From Patescibacteria group bacterium (lineage in GTDB: Bacteria > Patescibacteriota > Minisyncoccia > JAHISW01 > Tagabacteraceae), in the NCBI GenBank assembly GCA_018817995.1, contig JAHISW010000047.1, forward strand, positions 1 through 8,064: a DNA stretch of 8,064 nt, given 5' to 3'. Each line of letters opens with the position of its first letter. Position 1 is the stretch's first letter. This document shows, piece by piece, positions 1 through 6,375 of the stretch. A program made the translations under genes and the position numbers. The notes beneath the pieces are model-generated. The model was not told the origin of the DNA and searched no databases. It saw only the letters and a list, made by a program, of their open reading frames with translations.

Positions 1-330
1 TAGCTTTTGTATAAACTTAGATATACCATTTTCCGTTTTTTGTTTTAGCAACAAGTGAAAATGATTAGGCATAAGTGTAAACATTAATATTTCTACTAGT
101 AGTTTTCTTGGTTTCTTTTCAGCCTTTGAGTTTTTTAAATACCGAAACTCTATGGTCATTGTTTCAGGATCAAAATAGTAATTTGTGTTAGGGACACGGC
201 TTTTATCATTGAACTCAAAAAGATCGTGAATAAAACGAAGATAGTCTTTATCATCCATAAAGATTTTTCTTTTTTCTGTGCCACGGTTGTAAATATGGTA
301 TATTTTGTCTTCTGCGAATTTTGGATTCAT
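1..330 (-). CDS. REP-associated (Y1/HUH) transposase, N-terminal part, cut by window edge
   Basis: Reading the minus strand from the ATG at 330-328 gives an uninterrupted 110-codon frame that runs off the left edge. The protein begins MNPKFAEDKIYHIYNRGTEK and contains MPNHFHLLLKQ at about residues 87-97. The HFH at residues 90-92 is the HUH metal-binding motif of Y1 (IS200/IS605-like) transposases, and the early YHIYNRGTEKR stretch is typical of the REP-associated (RAYT) branch. In that family the enzyme nicks single-stranded DNA at a hairpin and forms a 5'-phosphotyrosine link. The catalytic tyrosine normally lies further C-terminal, so it falls outside the window and integrity cannot be judged. 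A 29-base palindrome lies 12 bases upstream of the start and TATAAT lies 6 bases upstream of it. The family call is confident; whether the gene is a domesticated RAYT or part of a mobile element is inference. Confidence 0.85.
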   Translation of the reverse strand, partial: MNPKFAEDKIYHIYNRGTEKRKIFMDDKDYLRFIHDLFEFNDKSRVPNTNYYFDPETMTIEFRYLKNSKAEKKPRKLLVEILMFTLMPNHFHLLLKQKTENGISKFIQKL

Positions 331-336
331 GTGTTG

Positions 337-342
337 ATTATA
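337..342 (-). promoter_or_regulatory. Candidate -10 box of the transposase gene (leaderless)
   Basis: The minus strand reads TATAAT at 342-337, then six bases (CAACAC), then the ATG. This is a perfect -10 consensus. Transcription starting about seven bases downstream would begin at or next to the start codon, giving a leaderless mRNA. No -35 match exists at the right distance because that stretch lies inside the palindrome, so the hairpin may affect this promoter. Confidence 0.4.
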
Positions 343-371
343 CAACTATCGACCTCGGAGGTCGATAGTTG
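343..371. repeat. 29-base perfect palindrome, REP-like, copy 1
   Basis: The left arm caactatcgacctc (343-356), a single central g (357) and the right arm gaggtcgatagttg (358-371) form a perfect 14-base-pair inverted repeat. It sits between the ftsZ stop and the transposase start. The right arm is followed by an overlapping partial copy (gatagtt at 364-370 and again at 371-377). A near-identical palindrome lies at 7027-7055. In known RAYT systems such hairpins are the transposase's substrate. As an ftsZ terminator it would lack a U tract on the minus strand, so a REP-type role is preferred. Confidence 0.75.
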
Positions 372-403
372 ATAGTTTATGAGTTGTTGCGAGTTATTTT
401 TAT

Positions 404-1537
404 TTACTCCTCCTCTTTCTTAGAGCGCCTTAGAAAGGCTGGGATTGCTTCCCAGTCTTTTGATTTTTCCTTTCCGTTATCTTTTTGTTCGTTGCCGTTT
501 TTGGATTCTTCTTTAGTTTTTTCTTTTTGGTTTAGATTTTGGAAAATATTTGTTTTTGAAGAAATGTTTTTTTCATATCCGTTCTCTGGGAACCCTGAAG
601 CCACAACAGTTACTTTTATCTCGTTTTTCTTAAGTCTTTCGTCGTGGAAAGCTCCGAAAATAATTTTAGCGTATTCGTCAACAGAGTCGGTAATAATCTT
701 TGCGGCTTCTTGTATTTCTGACATTGTCATATCTGGTCCTCCCGCAATCGCAAAAAGTATACCCTTGGCTCCGTCAATGGAAACATCCAAAAGAGGGGAG
801 TTGATGGCCATTTTTGCCGCTTCTTCGGCTCTTTTTTCTCCTTGCGCCGTTCCTATTCCCATCAAGGCGGAACCCGCATCTTTCATAACCGCTTTGACAT
901 CTGCAAAGTCAACATTGATTATGCCGGGCAATGTAATCAGGTCAGAAATTCCCTCTACGGCTTGTCTTAAAACTTCATCGCACATAGCAAAGGCGGAAAT
1001 AAAACTCGTATCTTTTTGGACGACGCCCATCAGCCGGTCATTTGGTATAACTATCATTGCGTCCACGGAGTCTTTCAATTCATTGATGCCGTCTTCCGCT
1101 ATTCTTGCTCTCTGCGCTCCCTCAAACGAGAAAGGTCGTGTCAGTACAGCTACCGTTAGTATTCCGTTCTCTTTGGCTGTTCTGGCAATTGTAGGAAGGG
1201 CGCCGGTGCCGGTGCCTCCTCCAAATCCGCTGGTTACAAAAATCATATCAGCACCCTTTATGGCTTCTTGTATTTCTTCTTTTGTTTCCTCGGCCGCGCG
1301 TTTTCCTATTTCAGGATTCATTCCGGCCCCCAATCCTTTTGTCAGGTTTTTGCCGATATGTATTTTCTTTGGAGATAAACTATGGTGCAAATCTTGCGCG
1401 TCTGTGTTTATGCAGACGAATTCTACACCCTTCACCTTTGACCGTATCATATGGTCAACAGTATTGGAACCGGAGCCTCCAATACCAAAAACTTTAATGC
1501 GCGCGAATGCTTCTACGTCAGGTTGAACTCTTGTCAT
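404..1537 (-). CDS. ftsZ: Cell division protein FtsZ
   Basis: This is the tubulin-like GTPase that polymerises into the cytoplasmic Z ring at the division site. The protein has 377 residues, a normal length. The nucleotide-binding GIGGSGSN is at about residues 18-25, the tubulin signature GGGTGTG at 106-112 (preceded by SGF rather than the common AGM), and the catalytic T7 loop NVDFADV at 208-214 with its acidic residues intact. A hydrophilic Lys/Glu/Asn-rich linker (about 325-358) leads to the conserved C-terminal peptide IPAFLRR, which binds FtsA and other partners, followed by a basic then acidic tail. FtsA is encoded directly upstream, so anchor and filament are encoded together. The ATG at 1537 gives the usual short N-terminus. 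No Shine-Dalgarno sequence is visible before it. A promoter candidate lies about 40 bases upstream. The identification is essentially certain. Confidence 0.98.
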   Translation of the reverse strand: MTRVQPDVEAFARIKVFGIGGSGSNTVDHMIRSKVKGVEFVCINTDAQDLHHSLSPKKIHIGKNLTKGLGAGMNPEIGKRAAEETKEEIQEAIKGADMIFVTSGFGGGTGTGALPTIARTAKENGILTVAVLTRPFSFEGAQRARIAEDGINELKDSVDAMIVIPNDRLMGVVQKDTSFISAFAMCDEVLRQAVEGISDLITLPGIINVDFADVKAVMKDAGSALMGIGTAQGEKRAEEAAKMAINSPLLDVSIDGAKGILFAIAGGPDMTMSEIQEAAKIITDSVDEYAKIIFGAFHDERLKKNEIKVTVVASGFPENGYEKNISSKTNIFQNLNQKEKTKEESKNGNEQKDNGKEKSKDWEAIPAFLRRSKKEEE

Positions 1538-1576
1538 AAGTAATTAGTTTTAAAAAATAAATGGTTATTTAACTGT

Positions 1577-1605
1577 AAAGTAAAAAAAAAGGGTCGTATT
1601 GTCAA
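1577..1605 (-). promoter_or_regulatory. Candidate ftsZ promoter (TTGACA, 17 bases, TACTTT)
   Basis: On the minus strand a perfect -35 box TTGACA (1605-1600) is followed by a 17-base spacer and TACTTT (1582-1577), which keeps the key T, A and final T of the -10 consensus. Predicted initiation near 1570 leaves a leader of about 33 bases before ftsZ. The -35 lies in the loop of a terminator-like hairpin, and the T run of that terminator lies in the spacer. Confidence 0.5.
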
Positions 1606-1621
1606 TCCTATAAAAACGACC
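1582..1621 (-). terminator. Terminator-like hairpin after ftsA
   Basis: On the minus strand GGTCGT (1621-1616) pairs with ACGACC (1597-1592) and is followed by C and nine Ts (1590-1582). The stem starts 14 bases past the ftsA stop. The 18-base loop is large and the stem only six pairs, so termination may be partial, which would suit an ftsA-ftsZ pair with some read-through. Confidence 0.5.
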
Positions 1622-1635
1622 ACATAGATTTTTTG

Positions 1636-2826
1636 TTATGGCAAGAATGTTCTAGCCAGTTTTGAAAATACTCCCCTTACTCCTGGTAAAATTTTACGGT
1701 TCATTACAGTGGAGCCGTTCTTTCCTTCAAGTTTTGCGCAACAAAGCCCGAAAGCCACTGACCAAACGGGATTAATCATGTCGCTGTTGCCTTTGTTGTT
1801 TTCACTAAACATGGGTTGGCTTAATCGGGAAGGAAGTTCCAGAGATTTTCTGGCAATTTCTTCTATATTATTTAAATTAGCCCCTCCTCCTGTCAATATT
1901 ACGCCAGCTGGGAGAATGCCGTTGTTTCTTATCTGGCGCAAGTGTTCTCCCGTTAGTTCAAAAATATCGTTTAGTCTTGATTCAACAATGGTATTTAGTT
2001 TTCTTTTTAATGATAGATCGGAACCATATGACGAAATTTTTAATTGCTCGGCTTCATCTAAAAGGACCTGGAAACCTTTGGCAATATCGTATGTGATATG
2101 GTTTGACCCAATAGGGAATGATTCAACGGAAATCGGGGAACCGTCTTCAAACACAATGACTGACGAGGTGTCACCCCCTATGTTGATTATCAGACAACCC
2201 ACCTCCTTTTCTTTTTGGTTTAGAAGGGCGTGGCTCATTGCCCATGGCGCTGCGGCTATATCTTCAACGGTGACGCCTGATAATTCCACACTTTTAACAA
2301 GGTTGTTCAAGTATTGCGTGGAACTTGTAATAAACAGGGTCTCTACTTCCAACTTTTCTCCCTTTACTCCCAATGGGTCTCCTATAATCAGTTCGTTGTC
2401 TATTTTGTATGAAATGGGAAAATTGTGCAGAATATCTTTATTTAAAAAGTACGAAGAAGAGTTCTGGTTTAATTGAATTTTGCTTTGTTGTAGCGCTCTT
2501 TCTATGTCGTCTTTTGTCACTTCGCGGTCTGTGCGAGAAACAATTATAGAACCTTTTGACCGTTTTCCCAAAATCCCGACTCCATCCGCTGAAATGAAAG
2601 CTTGTTTAACTGTTATCCCTGCGGAATCCTGAGCCTTTTTTAGCGAGTTTTTTATAGCGACAGATACTTCGCATGGGTTTATAACAAAACCCCTTCTTAG
2701 TCCTTCGCTGGAACTGATCCCACACCCCAAAACGCGCGGACCTGCTTCTCCGTCTCTCTTTTCAGCGATAACGGTTTTAATGTAAGAAGTTCCTATATCA
2801 ATTCCTGTGGCTATTTTGCGGGACAT
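1636..2826 (-). CDS. ftsA: Cell division protein FtsA
   Basis: This actin-like ATPase tethers FtsZ filaments to the inner face of the membrane. The protein has 396 residues. The phosphate-1 motif GIDIGTS is at residues 8-14, the 1C subdomain follows at roughly 75-165, phosphate-2 is at 214-221, and the adenosine motif GVILTGGGAN is at 308-317. The C-terminal end (about 384-395, VRGVFSKLARTFL) reads as the short amphipathic helix that inserts in the membrane. Phosphate-2 reads INIGGDTS: an Asn stands where DIGGGT-type motifs have the acidic Asp, and an Asp replaces a Gly, so ATP handling may differ. The gene lies between ybeY (41-base gap) and ftsZ (98-base gap). The start follows a very AT-rich spacer without a Shine-Dalgarno site. 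The window contains no ftsQ or mur genes. Confidence 0.96.
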   Translation of the reverse strand: MSRKIATGIDIGTSYIKTVIAEKRDGEAGPRVLGCGISSSEGLRRGFVINPCEVSVAIKNSLKKAQDSAGITVKQAFISADGVGILGKRSKGSIIVSRTDREVTKDDIERALQQSKIQLNQNSSSYFLNKDILHNFPISYKIDNELIIGDPLGVKGEKLEVETLFITSSTQYLNNLVKSVELSGVTVEDIAAAPWAMSHALLNQKEKEVGCLIINIGGDTSSVIVFEDGSPISVESFPIGSNHITYDIAKGFQVLLDEAEQLKISSYGSDLSLKRKLNTIVESRLNDIFELTGEHLRQIRNNGILPAGVILTGGGANLNNIEEIARKSLELPSRLSQPMFSENNKGNSDMINPVWSVAFGLCCAKLEGKNGSTVMNRKILPGVRGVFSKLARTFLP

Positions 2827-2837
2827 GTTTCAAAATT

Positions 2838-2860
2838 AAAAATTAAATCTAAAAATTAAA
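2838..2860. repeat. Short AT-rich direct repeat before ftsA
   Basis: The ten-base unit aaaaattaaa occurs at 2838-2847 and 2851-2860, a 13-base period, inside the 41-base ybeY-ftsA spacer. It may be simple low-complexity DNA or an AT-rich upstream element; nothing decides between them. Confidence 0.3.
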
Positions 2861-2867
2861 ATCTTAT

Positions 2868-3209
2868 TTACTTTATAAATTTTGTTAAATATTTTTTTTC
2901 TTGTTCCAACATTTTTTTTCCATGTTCAAATCCTTTAAGATGGAGAAGGGAATGAATGAATAAAAAGAATAGTTCTTCCTTGGGGTATTTAGCGTTCAGA
3001 AATATTTCTCCTTCATTTTCTGCAAACCGGAAAGAAAGTGTATTCGTGCTCTCGCCCTTTTTTCGGTATGTTTTATTTAGTTTTCGTATTAATGCGTCTC
3101 CTGTCAGTATAACACTAAGCGCGTAATTTTTCTCCAGTATTGTCTCCGCTATTTTTTTCCATGGCAATTTGGGCGTTTTTCTCTTTGTTAAGTTGATTAT
3201 GTCTAGCAT
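2868..3209 (-). CDS. ybeY: Endoribonuclease YbeY (rRNA maturation factor)
   Basis: YbeY is a zinc-dependent single-strand endoribonuclease involved in 16S rRNA 3'-end processing and ribosome quality control. The protein has only 113 residues, against about 150 in many bacteria, so it is a compact version. It keeps the family core: LNKTYRKKGESTNTLSF (residues 44-60) matches the usual LNxxYRxKxxxTxVLSF block, GEIFLN is at 67-72, and the metal-binding HSLLHLKGFEH has histidines 86, 90 and 96. The usual phrase is HGxLHLxGYDH, so chemistry should be intact. The shortening is at the N-terminal end and in loops. It lies between yqeY (30-base gap) and ftsA. No Shine-Dalgarno sequence precedes the ATG at 3209. 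Confidence 0.93.
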   Translation of the reverse strand: MLDIINLTKRKTPKLPWKKIAETILEKNYALSVILTGDALIRKLNKTYRKKGESTNTLSFRFAENEGEIFLNAKYPKEELFFLFIHSLLHLKGFEHGKKMLEQEKKYLTKFIK

Positions 3210-3239
3210 TAGATTTAAGAATTAAGGAGATTCGTAAAT

Positions 3240-3692
3240 CTAGTTTAATAATTTTTTTACTATCTCGCTTACTTTTTTTCCGTCTGCCTGCCCCCCGGTT
3301 CTTTTCACTATTTCTTTCATTACAGAACCAAAATCCTGCATTGAATGAGCCCCCGTATCGGCTATTGCCTCTCCGGTTATTTTTTCGATTTCTTTATCGG
3401 AAATTTCTTCCGGGAGATATTCTTTAAGAAACGAAAGCTCTTTTTTTTCTTTTTCCGCCAGGTCTGTTCTATTTGCTTTTTCGTATGCTTCTATGGAATC
3501 GCGTCTTTTTTTTGTCTCCGATTTTATGATTTTTTGAATTTCTTCTTTGCTTAAGCCTTCATCTTTCTTGCGCGCGCCTATTTCTCCATTATTAATGGCG
3601 GCTAAAAGCATTCTCAAGGTGGAACTTTTAATTTCCTCCTTACTTTTCAGGGCGGTTATCATGTCTTTCTGTATTTTTTCTTTCAAGTCCAT
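3240..3692 (-). CDS. yqeY: GatB/YqeY-domain protein
   Basis: This 150-residue, highly charged helical protein is the stand-alone form of the YqeY domain found at the C-terminus of the amidotransferase subunit GatB, where that domain contacts tRNA. Recognisable parts are the start MDLKEKIQKDMITALKSKE, the STLRMLLAAINN block at about residues 24-35, the charged middle with KEYLPEEISDKEI at about 90-102, and the C-terminal DFGSVMKEIVKRTGGQADGK segment at about 120-139 before VSEIVKKLLN. The role of the free protein is not well established; tRNA-related functions are inferred from GatB. The ATG lies one base after the rpsU stop. AAGGGA at 3702-3697, inside the end of rpsU, is one of the few Shine-Dalgarno-like sites here and implies translational coupling. 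The stop is TAG. Confidence 0.92.
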   Translation of the reverse strand: MDLKEKIQKDMITALKSKEEIKSSTLRMLLAAINNGEIGARKKDEGLSKEEIQKIIKSETKKRRDSIEAYEKANRTDLAEKEKKELSFLKEYLPEEISDKEIEKITGEAIADTGAHSMQDFGSVMKEIVKRTGGQADGKKVSEIVKKLLN

Positions 3693-3693
3693 T

Positions 3694-3942
3694 TTATCCC
3701 TTAGTGTTAGTGGTAGCGGTGTTGTAAGGTGTTATTTTGCCAAGTTTATATAATTTTTTGGTTTTTTGCGCAATTTTTATTCTAACAAGCGCTCCTCTTT
3801 TTTTTCTCAAATCAGATTCCGGCCGTTGTTTGAAACGGGTTTTTTTGAATTTCAAAACATTACCCGACTTTTTTATTTTTCGGCTGAATCTCTTTAATAA
3901 ACTTAAGGTTGTTTCTTTATTTTTTTTTGTGACTTGTACCAT
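3694..3942 (-). CDS. rpsU: Small ribosomal subunit protein bS21
   Basis: The 82-residue, strongly basic protein matches bS21, which binds the 30S platform near the 3' end of 16S rRNA and the anti-Shine-Dalgarno region. The diagnostic core SLLKRFSRKIKKSGNVLKFK (residues 13-32) continues as KTRFKQRPES, corresponding to the family pattern (A/S)LRRFKRxxEKxGxLxExRRREFYEKPS. A basic tail with RKKRGALVRIKIAQKTKKLYK follows. It is slightly longer than the E. coli protein of about 71 residues because of an extra C-terminal tail ending in NTATTNTKG. The pairing rpsU-yqeY is common in bacteria and supports both calls. The gene starts 17 bases after the HIT-family stop and has no Shine-Dalgarno site. Confidence 0.92.
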   Translation of the reverse strand: MVQVTKKNKETTLSLLKRFSRKIKKSGNVLKFKKTRFKQRPESDLRKKRGALVRIKIAQKTKKLYKLGKITPYNTATTNTKG

Positions 3943-3959
3943 ATTTTATGAATTATGAA

Positions 3960-4319
3960 TTAAAAATTTGCAATTGGGCGAATGTCTTCAGTTAGGGGAG
4001 CGCCTCCCAAAAGGTGCAAATGGATGTGATCAATTTCCTGACCTCCGTGTTTCCTAACTCTAATTAGAAGTTTATAACCTTTTTCTGAAATATTCAAATC
4101 CCTGGCAATTTTTTGAGCTACCATCGTCATTCTTCCGGCCAACTTTTCGTCGTTCTCTTCCAGATCATCTATTGTGGGGATGTGTTTCTTGGGAATAATC
4201 AAAACATGAACGGGGGCAATGGGTTTTGAGTCGTTAAATGCGACAACCATATCATCTTCGTAAATAAAATTAACAGGAATTTCTTTATTTATAATTTTGC
4301 AAAAAATACAATTGTTCAT
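3960..4319 (-). CDS. HIT-family nucleotide-binding hydrolase (HinT-like)
   Basis: The 119-residue protein belongs to the histidine triad superfamily, HINT/PKCI-1 branch, whose members hydrolyse adenosine phosphoramidates and aminoacyl-adenylates. The N-terminus CIFCKIINKEIP (residues 4-15) carries the Cys-x-x-Cys pair common in this branch. The block APVHVLIIPKKHI (35-47) is typical, and the triad HIHLHLLGG has histidines 98, 100 and 102. The usual GQEVFHLHLH phrase appears as GQEIDHIHLH. It lies next to hisS, 14 bases downstream of its stop. Since HinT enzymes can remove adenylates made by tRNA synthetases, that placement could be functional, but this is inference. The substrate cannot be read from the sequence. 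Confidence 0.93.
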   Translation of the reverse strand: MNNCIFCKIINKEIPVNFIYEDDMVVAFNDSKPIAPVHVLIIPKKHIPTIDDLEENDEKLAGRMTMVAQKIARDLNISEKGYKLLIRVRKHGGQEIDHIHLHLLGGAPLTEDIRPIANF

Positions 4320-4333
4320 AAGCGCGGGTAAGA

Positions 4334-5635
4334 TTATTTTAATTTCTTTTTTAATCTATCTACCAATTTTGAAATGGGTACGATTTCTTGCGACGTCGTT
4401 TCCATGTTGCGGATGATAATCGTATTGTCGGTTGTTTCTTTTTGTCCGAGGATCAAAACATAAGACGCACCGAGTTTTGAAGCGATTTTGAGCTGGCTCT
4501 TCAGGCTGTTTCTGCTTAAGGAGTGCTTAATAGGTATTTTGGCTTTTCTTAAGATATCCAGCAAAAACAAACTTTTGTATTTTGCGTTGGATCCAAGTTG
4601 TATAAAAAATACTTCAGGTGTCTTTGTTTGCACTGATAATTTTTTCTTTTCTGACAAAATTTTTATTGCTCTGTCTACGCCGATTGCGCCACCAACTCCC
4701 GGTATGTTTTTATTACCTAAGATATGCGCCAATGAATCATAGCGCCCACCTCCGCCAAGTTCCAGAGACATTTTTTCTTCGTCCGGATTTTCTTCAAGGA
4801 AGAATTCAAAGGCGGTGCGGGAATAATAGTCCAGCCCCCGAACTAAATATTGGTCTAAAAAGTAAGACACTTCCGATGCGTCTAGAATTTCCAAAAGTTC
4901 TTTGAAGTGGTTAGTGCAACCGGGGCAAAGGTAATTTATTATTTGTGGAGCTCCCTGTTTGATTTCATCGCATTCTTTGTTTTTACAATCAAGCAGTCTG
5001 AGCGGATTCGATTTTAATCTGTACTGGCAGTCCTTACAGAGGTCATTTGTTTTTCTTTTGTAGTAGGTGGTAAGTTCTTTTTGGTAAACTTTTCGGCACT
5101 CTTTGTCTCCGATAGAGTTTATATGAACAGAGATTGGTTTTATTCCAACGGCTTCTTCAAGTATAGTAAGCAGTGTCTTTATAATTATTGCGTCTACAAT
5201 ACTGTTTTCTTCCCCAAGTATTTCCAAACCAAATTGCTGGAACTCCCTACTCCGCCCTCTTTGTGGTCTCTCGTGCCTGAAAAACGAGCCGTGATAATAG
5301 AGCATCACCGGTTGAGGTTTAGTCTGCATGCCGTGTTCAATGTAAGCCCTGACAATAGGAGCCGTTCCTTCTGGTCTCAAAACCAAATTGTCTCCTCCCT
5401 TGGTTTTCAATTTGTACATTTCTTTCTCAATAATATCTGTGGATTCTCCAATGGCAGAAGTAAAAAGTTCCGCCCTCTCAAGGTGGGGCGTTTGGATAGG
5501 CTCAAAACCATAGAAAGATGCGATATTTTCCGCTTTTTCAATTATTTTTTTTCTGATTAAGTATTCATTTGACATTACATCGTGCATCCCCCTCACCCTC
5601 TCAATAAGTCCCTTGTTGTTAATTTTTTTTGACAT
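4334..5635 (-). CDS. hisS: Histidine-tRNA ligase
   Basis: This class II synthetase charges tRNA-His using ATP. The 433-residue protein is complete. It shows RGMHDV at 15-20 (usual RGTxD), LRPEGT at 86-91, motif 2 FRHERPQRGRSREFQQFG at 119-136, the histidine-specific RGLDYYSRTAFEF at 266-278, and the second histidine motif with motif 3, GGGGRYD at 294-300 and GVGGAIGVDRAI at 313-324. A central insertion carries Cys at 200, 203, 217, 222, 237 and 240, a pattern seen in many bacterial HisRS and possibly metal-binding. The C-terminal anticodon-binding domain (about 340-433) contains LGASYVLILGQKE. It starts 8 bases after the lepB stop with no Shine-Dalgarno sequence, so translation probably depends on coupling. 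Confidence 0.98.
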   Translation of the reverse strand: MSKKINNKGLIERVRGMHDVMSNEYLIRKKIIEKAENIASFYGFEPIQTPHLERAELFTSAIGESTDIIEKEMYKLKTKGGDNLVLRPEGTAPIVRAYIEHGMQTKPQPVMLYYHGSFFRHERPQRGRSREFQQFGLEILGEENSIVDAIIIKTLLTILEEAVGIKPISVHINSIGDKECRKVYQKELTTYYKRKTNDLCKDCQYRLKSNPLRLLDCKNKECDEIKQGAPQIINYLCPGCTNHFKELLEILDASEVSYFLDQYLVRGLDYYSRTAFEFFLEENPDEEKMSLELGGGGRYDSLAHILGNKNIPGVGGAIGVDRAIKILSEKKKLSVQTKTPEVFFIQLGSNAKYKSLFLLDILRKAKIPIKHSLSRNSLKSQLKIASKLGASYVLILGQKETTDNTIIIRNMETTSQEIVPISKLVDRLKKKLK

Positions 5636-5643
5636 TTGCTTTT

Positions 5644-6222
5644 TTAGAATGATATTGATATTTTATTAAAAGGCCATAATCGTATCCAGGCCCGTCCGAT
5701 AACTAAATCTTTATCAAGGCTTCCCCAAATGCGGGAATCTGAGCTCATTGATCTGTTATCTCCCAACACAAAATATTCATTTTCATCTAAAATCATTATC
5801 AGACCATTTCCTGTTTTTAAGTCGTCTGCCAGATAAGATTCTTCAATTGTCATGCCTTCGGGGAATTCTTCGTTGTAGATATGAATATTGTCATTTTTCA
5901 TTTCCACTTTTTCTCCGGGAAGGCCTATAATTCTTTTGATGAAAAATCGGGAGGGATCTTGAGGAAAACGAAATATAATCACCTCGCCCCTTTGTGGTTC
6001 GCGGAAATGATAAGAAAATTCGTCAACAATAAGATACTCGCCATTTTCAAAATTGGGAACCATTGAAGAACCGCTCACGATGAAAGGTTGGGCCACCCAT
6101 AAACGAATAGGGACGACGATAATTACGGCGATTATAACAAATTTTATAAATTCCCAAACCGACTGTTTGAAGCCTGTTTTTTTTACGGTTACCTCTTTGT
6201 TTTCTTCTTTTTCGTTGTCCAT
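5644..6222 (-). CDS. lepB: Signal peptidase I
   Basis: This membrane-bound serine protease removes signal peptides from exported proteins. The 192-residue protein has a charged cytoplasmic N-terminus, one transmembrane segment at about residues 23-39 (VWEFIKFVIIAVIIVVP), and the catalytic domain outside. Ser53 in SGSSMVP is the expected nucleophile (it precedes the conserved Met), and Lys96 in RFFIKRIIGLPGE is the general base. Box E appears as GDNRSMSSDSR at 154-164. It is the short, single-span type common in Gram-positive and CPR bacteria. It is the first gene of the minus-strand unit. TATAAT lies 8 bases before the ATG, predicting a leaderless transcript, in agreement with the missing Shine-Dalgarno site. 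Confidence 0.97.
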   Translation of the reverse strand: MDNEKEENKEVTVKKTGFKQSVWEFIKFVIIAVIIVVPIRLWVAQPFIVSGSSMVPNFENGEYLIVDEFSYHFREPQRGEVIIFRFPQDPSRFFIKRIIGLPGEKVEMKNDNIHIYNEEFPEGMTIEESYLADDLKTGNGLIMILDENEYFVLGDNRSMSSDSRIWGSLDKDLVIGRAWIRLWPFNKISISF

Positions 6223-6230
6223 TGCTTGCC

Positions 6231-6259
6231 ATTATATTACAAAAAATAGCCATTTGCAA
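6231..6259 (-). promoter_or_regulatory. Promoter of the lepB-to-ftsA gene unit
   Basis: The minus strand reads TTGCAA (6259-6254), a 17-base spacer, and a perfect TATAAT (6236-6231). The expected start point is about 6224-6222, at the lepB ATG, so the mRNA would be leaderless or nearly so. This is the best-formed promoter in the window and the only clear one upstream of the first seven genes. Confidence 0.65.
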
Positions 6260-6296
6260 CTTTTTGTTTCTCTGCGGAACGGGAGTGATAATAAAT

Positions 6297-6306
6297 TAGG
6301 TACCTA
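6297..6306. repeat. Short palindrome in the lepB/tspO divergent spacer
   Basis: TAGGTACCTA is a perfect ten-base palindrome, with flanking AAA and TTT bases that could extend it past one mismatch. It lies midway between two divergent genes, where an operator could sit. No repressor gene is nearby and chance occurrence is quite possible. Confidence 0.2.
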
Positions 6307-6360
6307 TTTAGTGCTATAGCATGGGGTAGGTGCTTATTGTTTTGTTGAGGATGGAAAAAA

Positions 6361-6367
6361 GAAGGGA
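6361..6367 (+). promoter_or_regulatory. Shine-Dalgarno site of the TspO-family gene
   Basis: GAAGGGA lies 8 bases before the ATG at 6376. It supports that start over ATG 6371, which meets TGA after two codons, and over the in-frame ATG at 6397. Confidence 0.55.
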
Positions 6368-6375
6368 ATTATGAG

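Noticed and set aside
369..1526. Long plus-strand open frame opposite ftsZ (385 codons)
   Set aside because: It is exactly antisense to a clear ftsZ, reads as Ser/Phe/Ile-rich sequence without family features, and arises from ftsZ codon bias.
1709..2476. Plus-strand open frame opposite ftsA (255 codons)
   Set aside because: It is an antisense shadow of a well-supported ftsA, with no recognisable domain and no start signal.
404..6222. Alternative genetic code with TGA as glycine, as in some CPR lineages
   Set aside because: All core frames are complete without in-frame TGA and end in TAA or TAG, and conserved glycines use normal codons.
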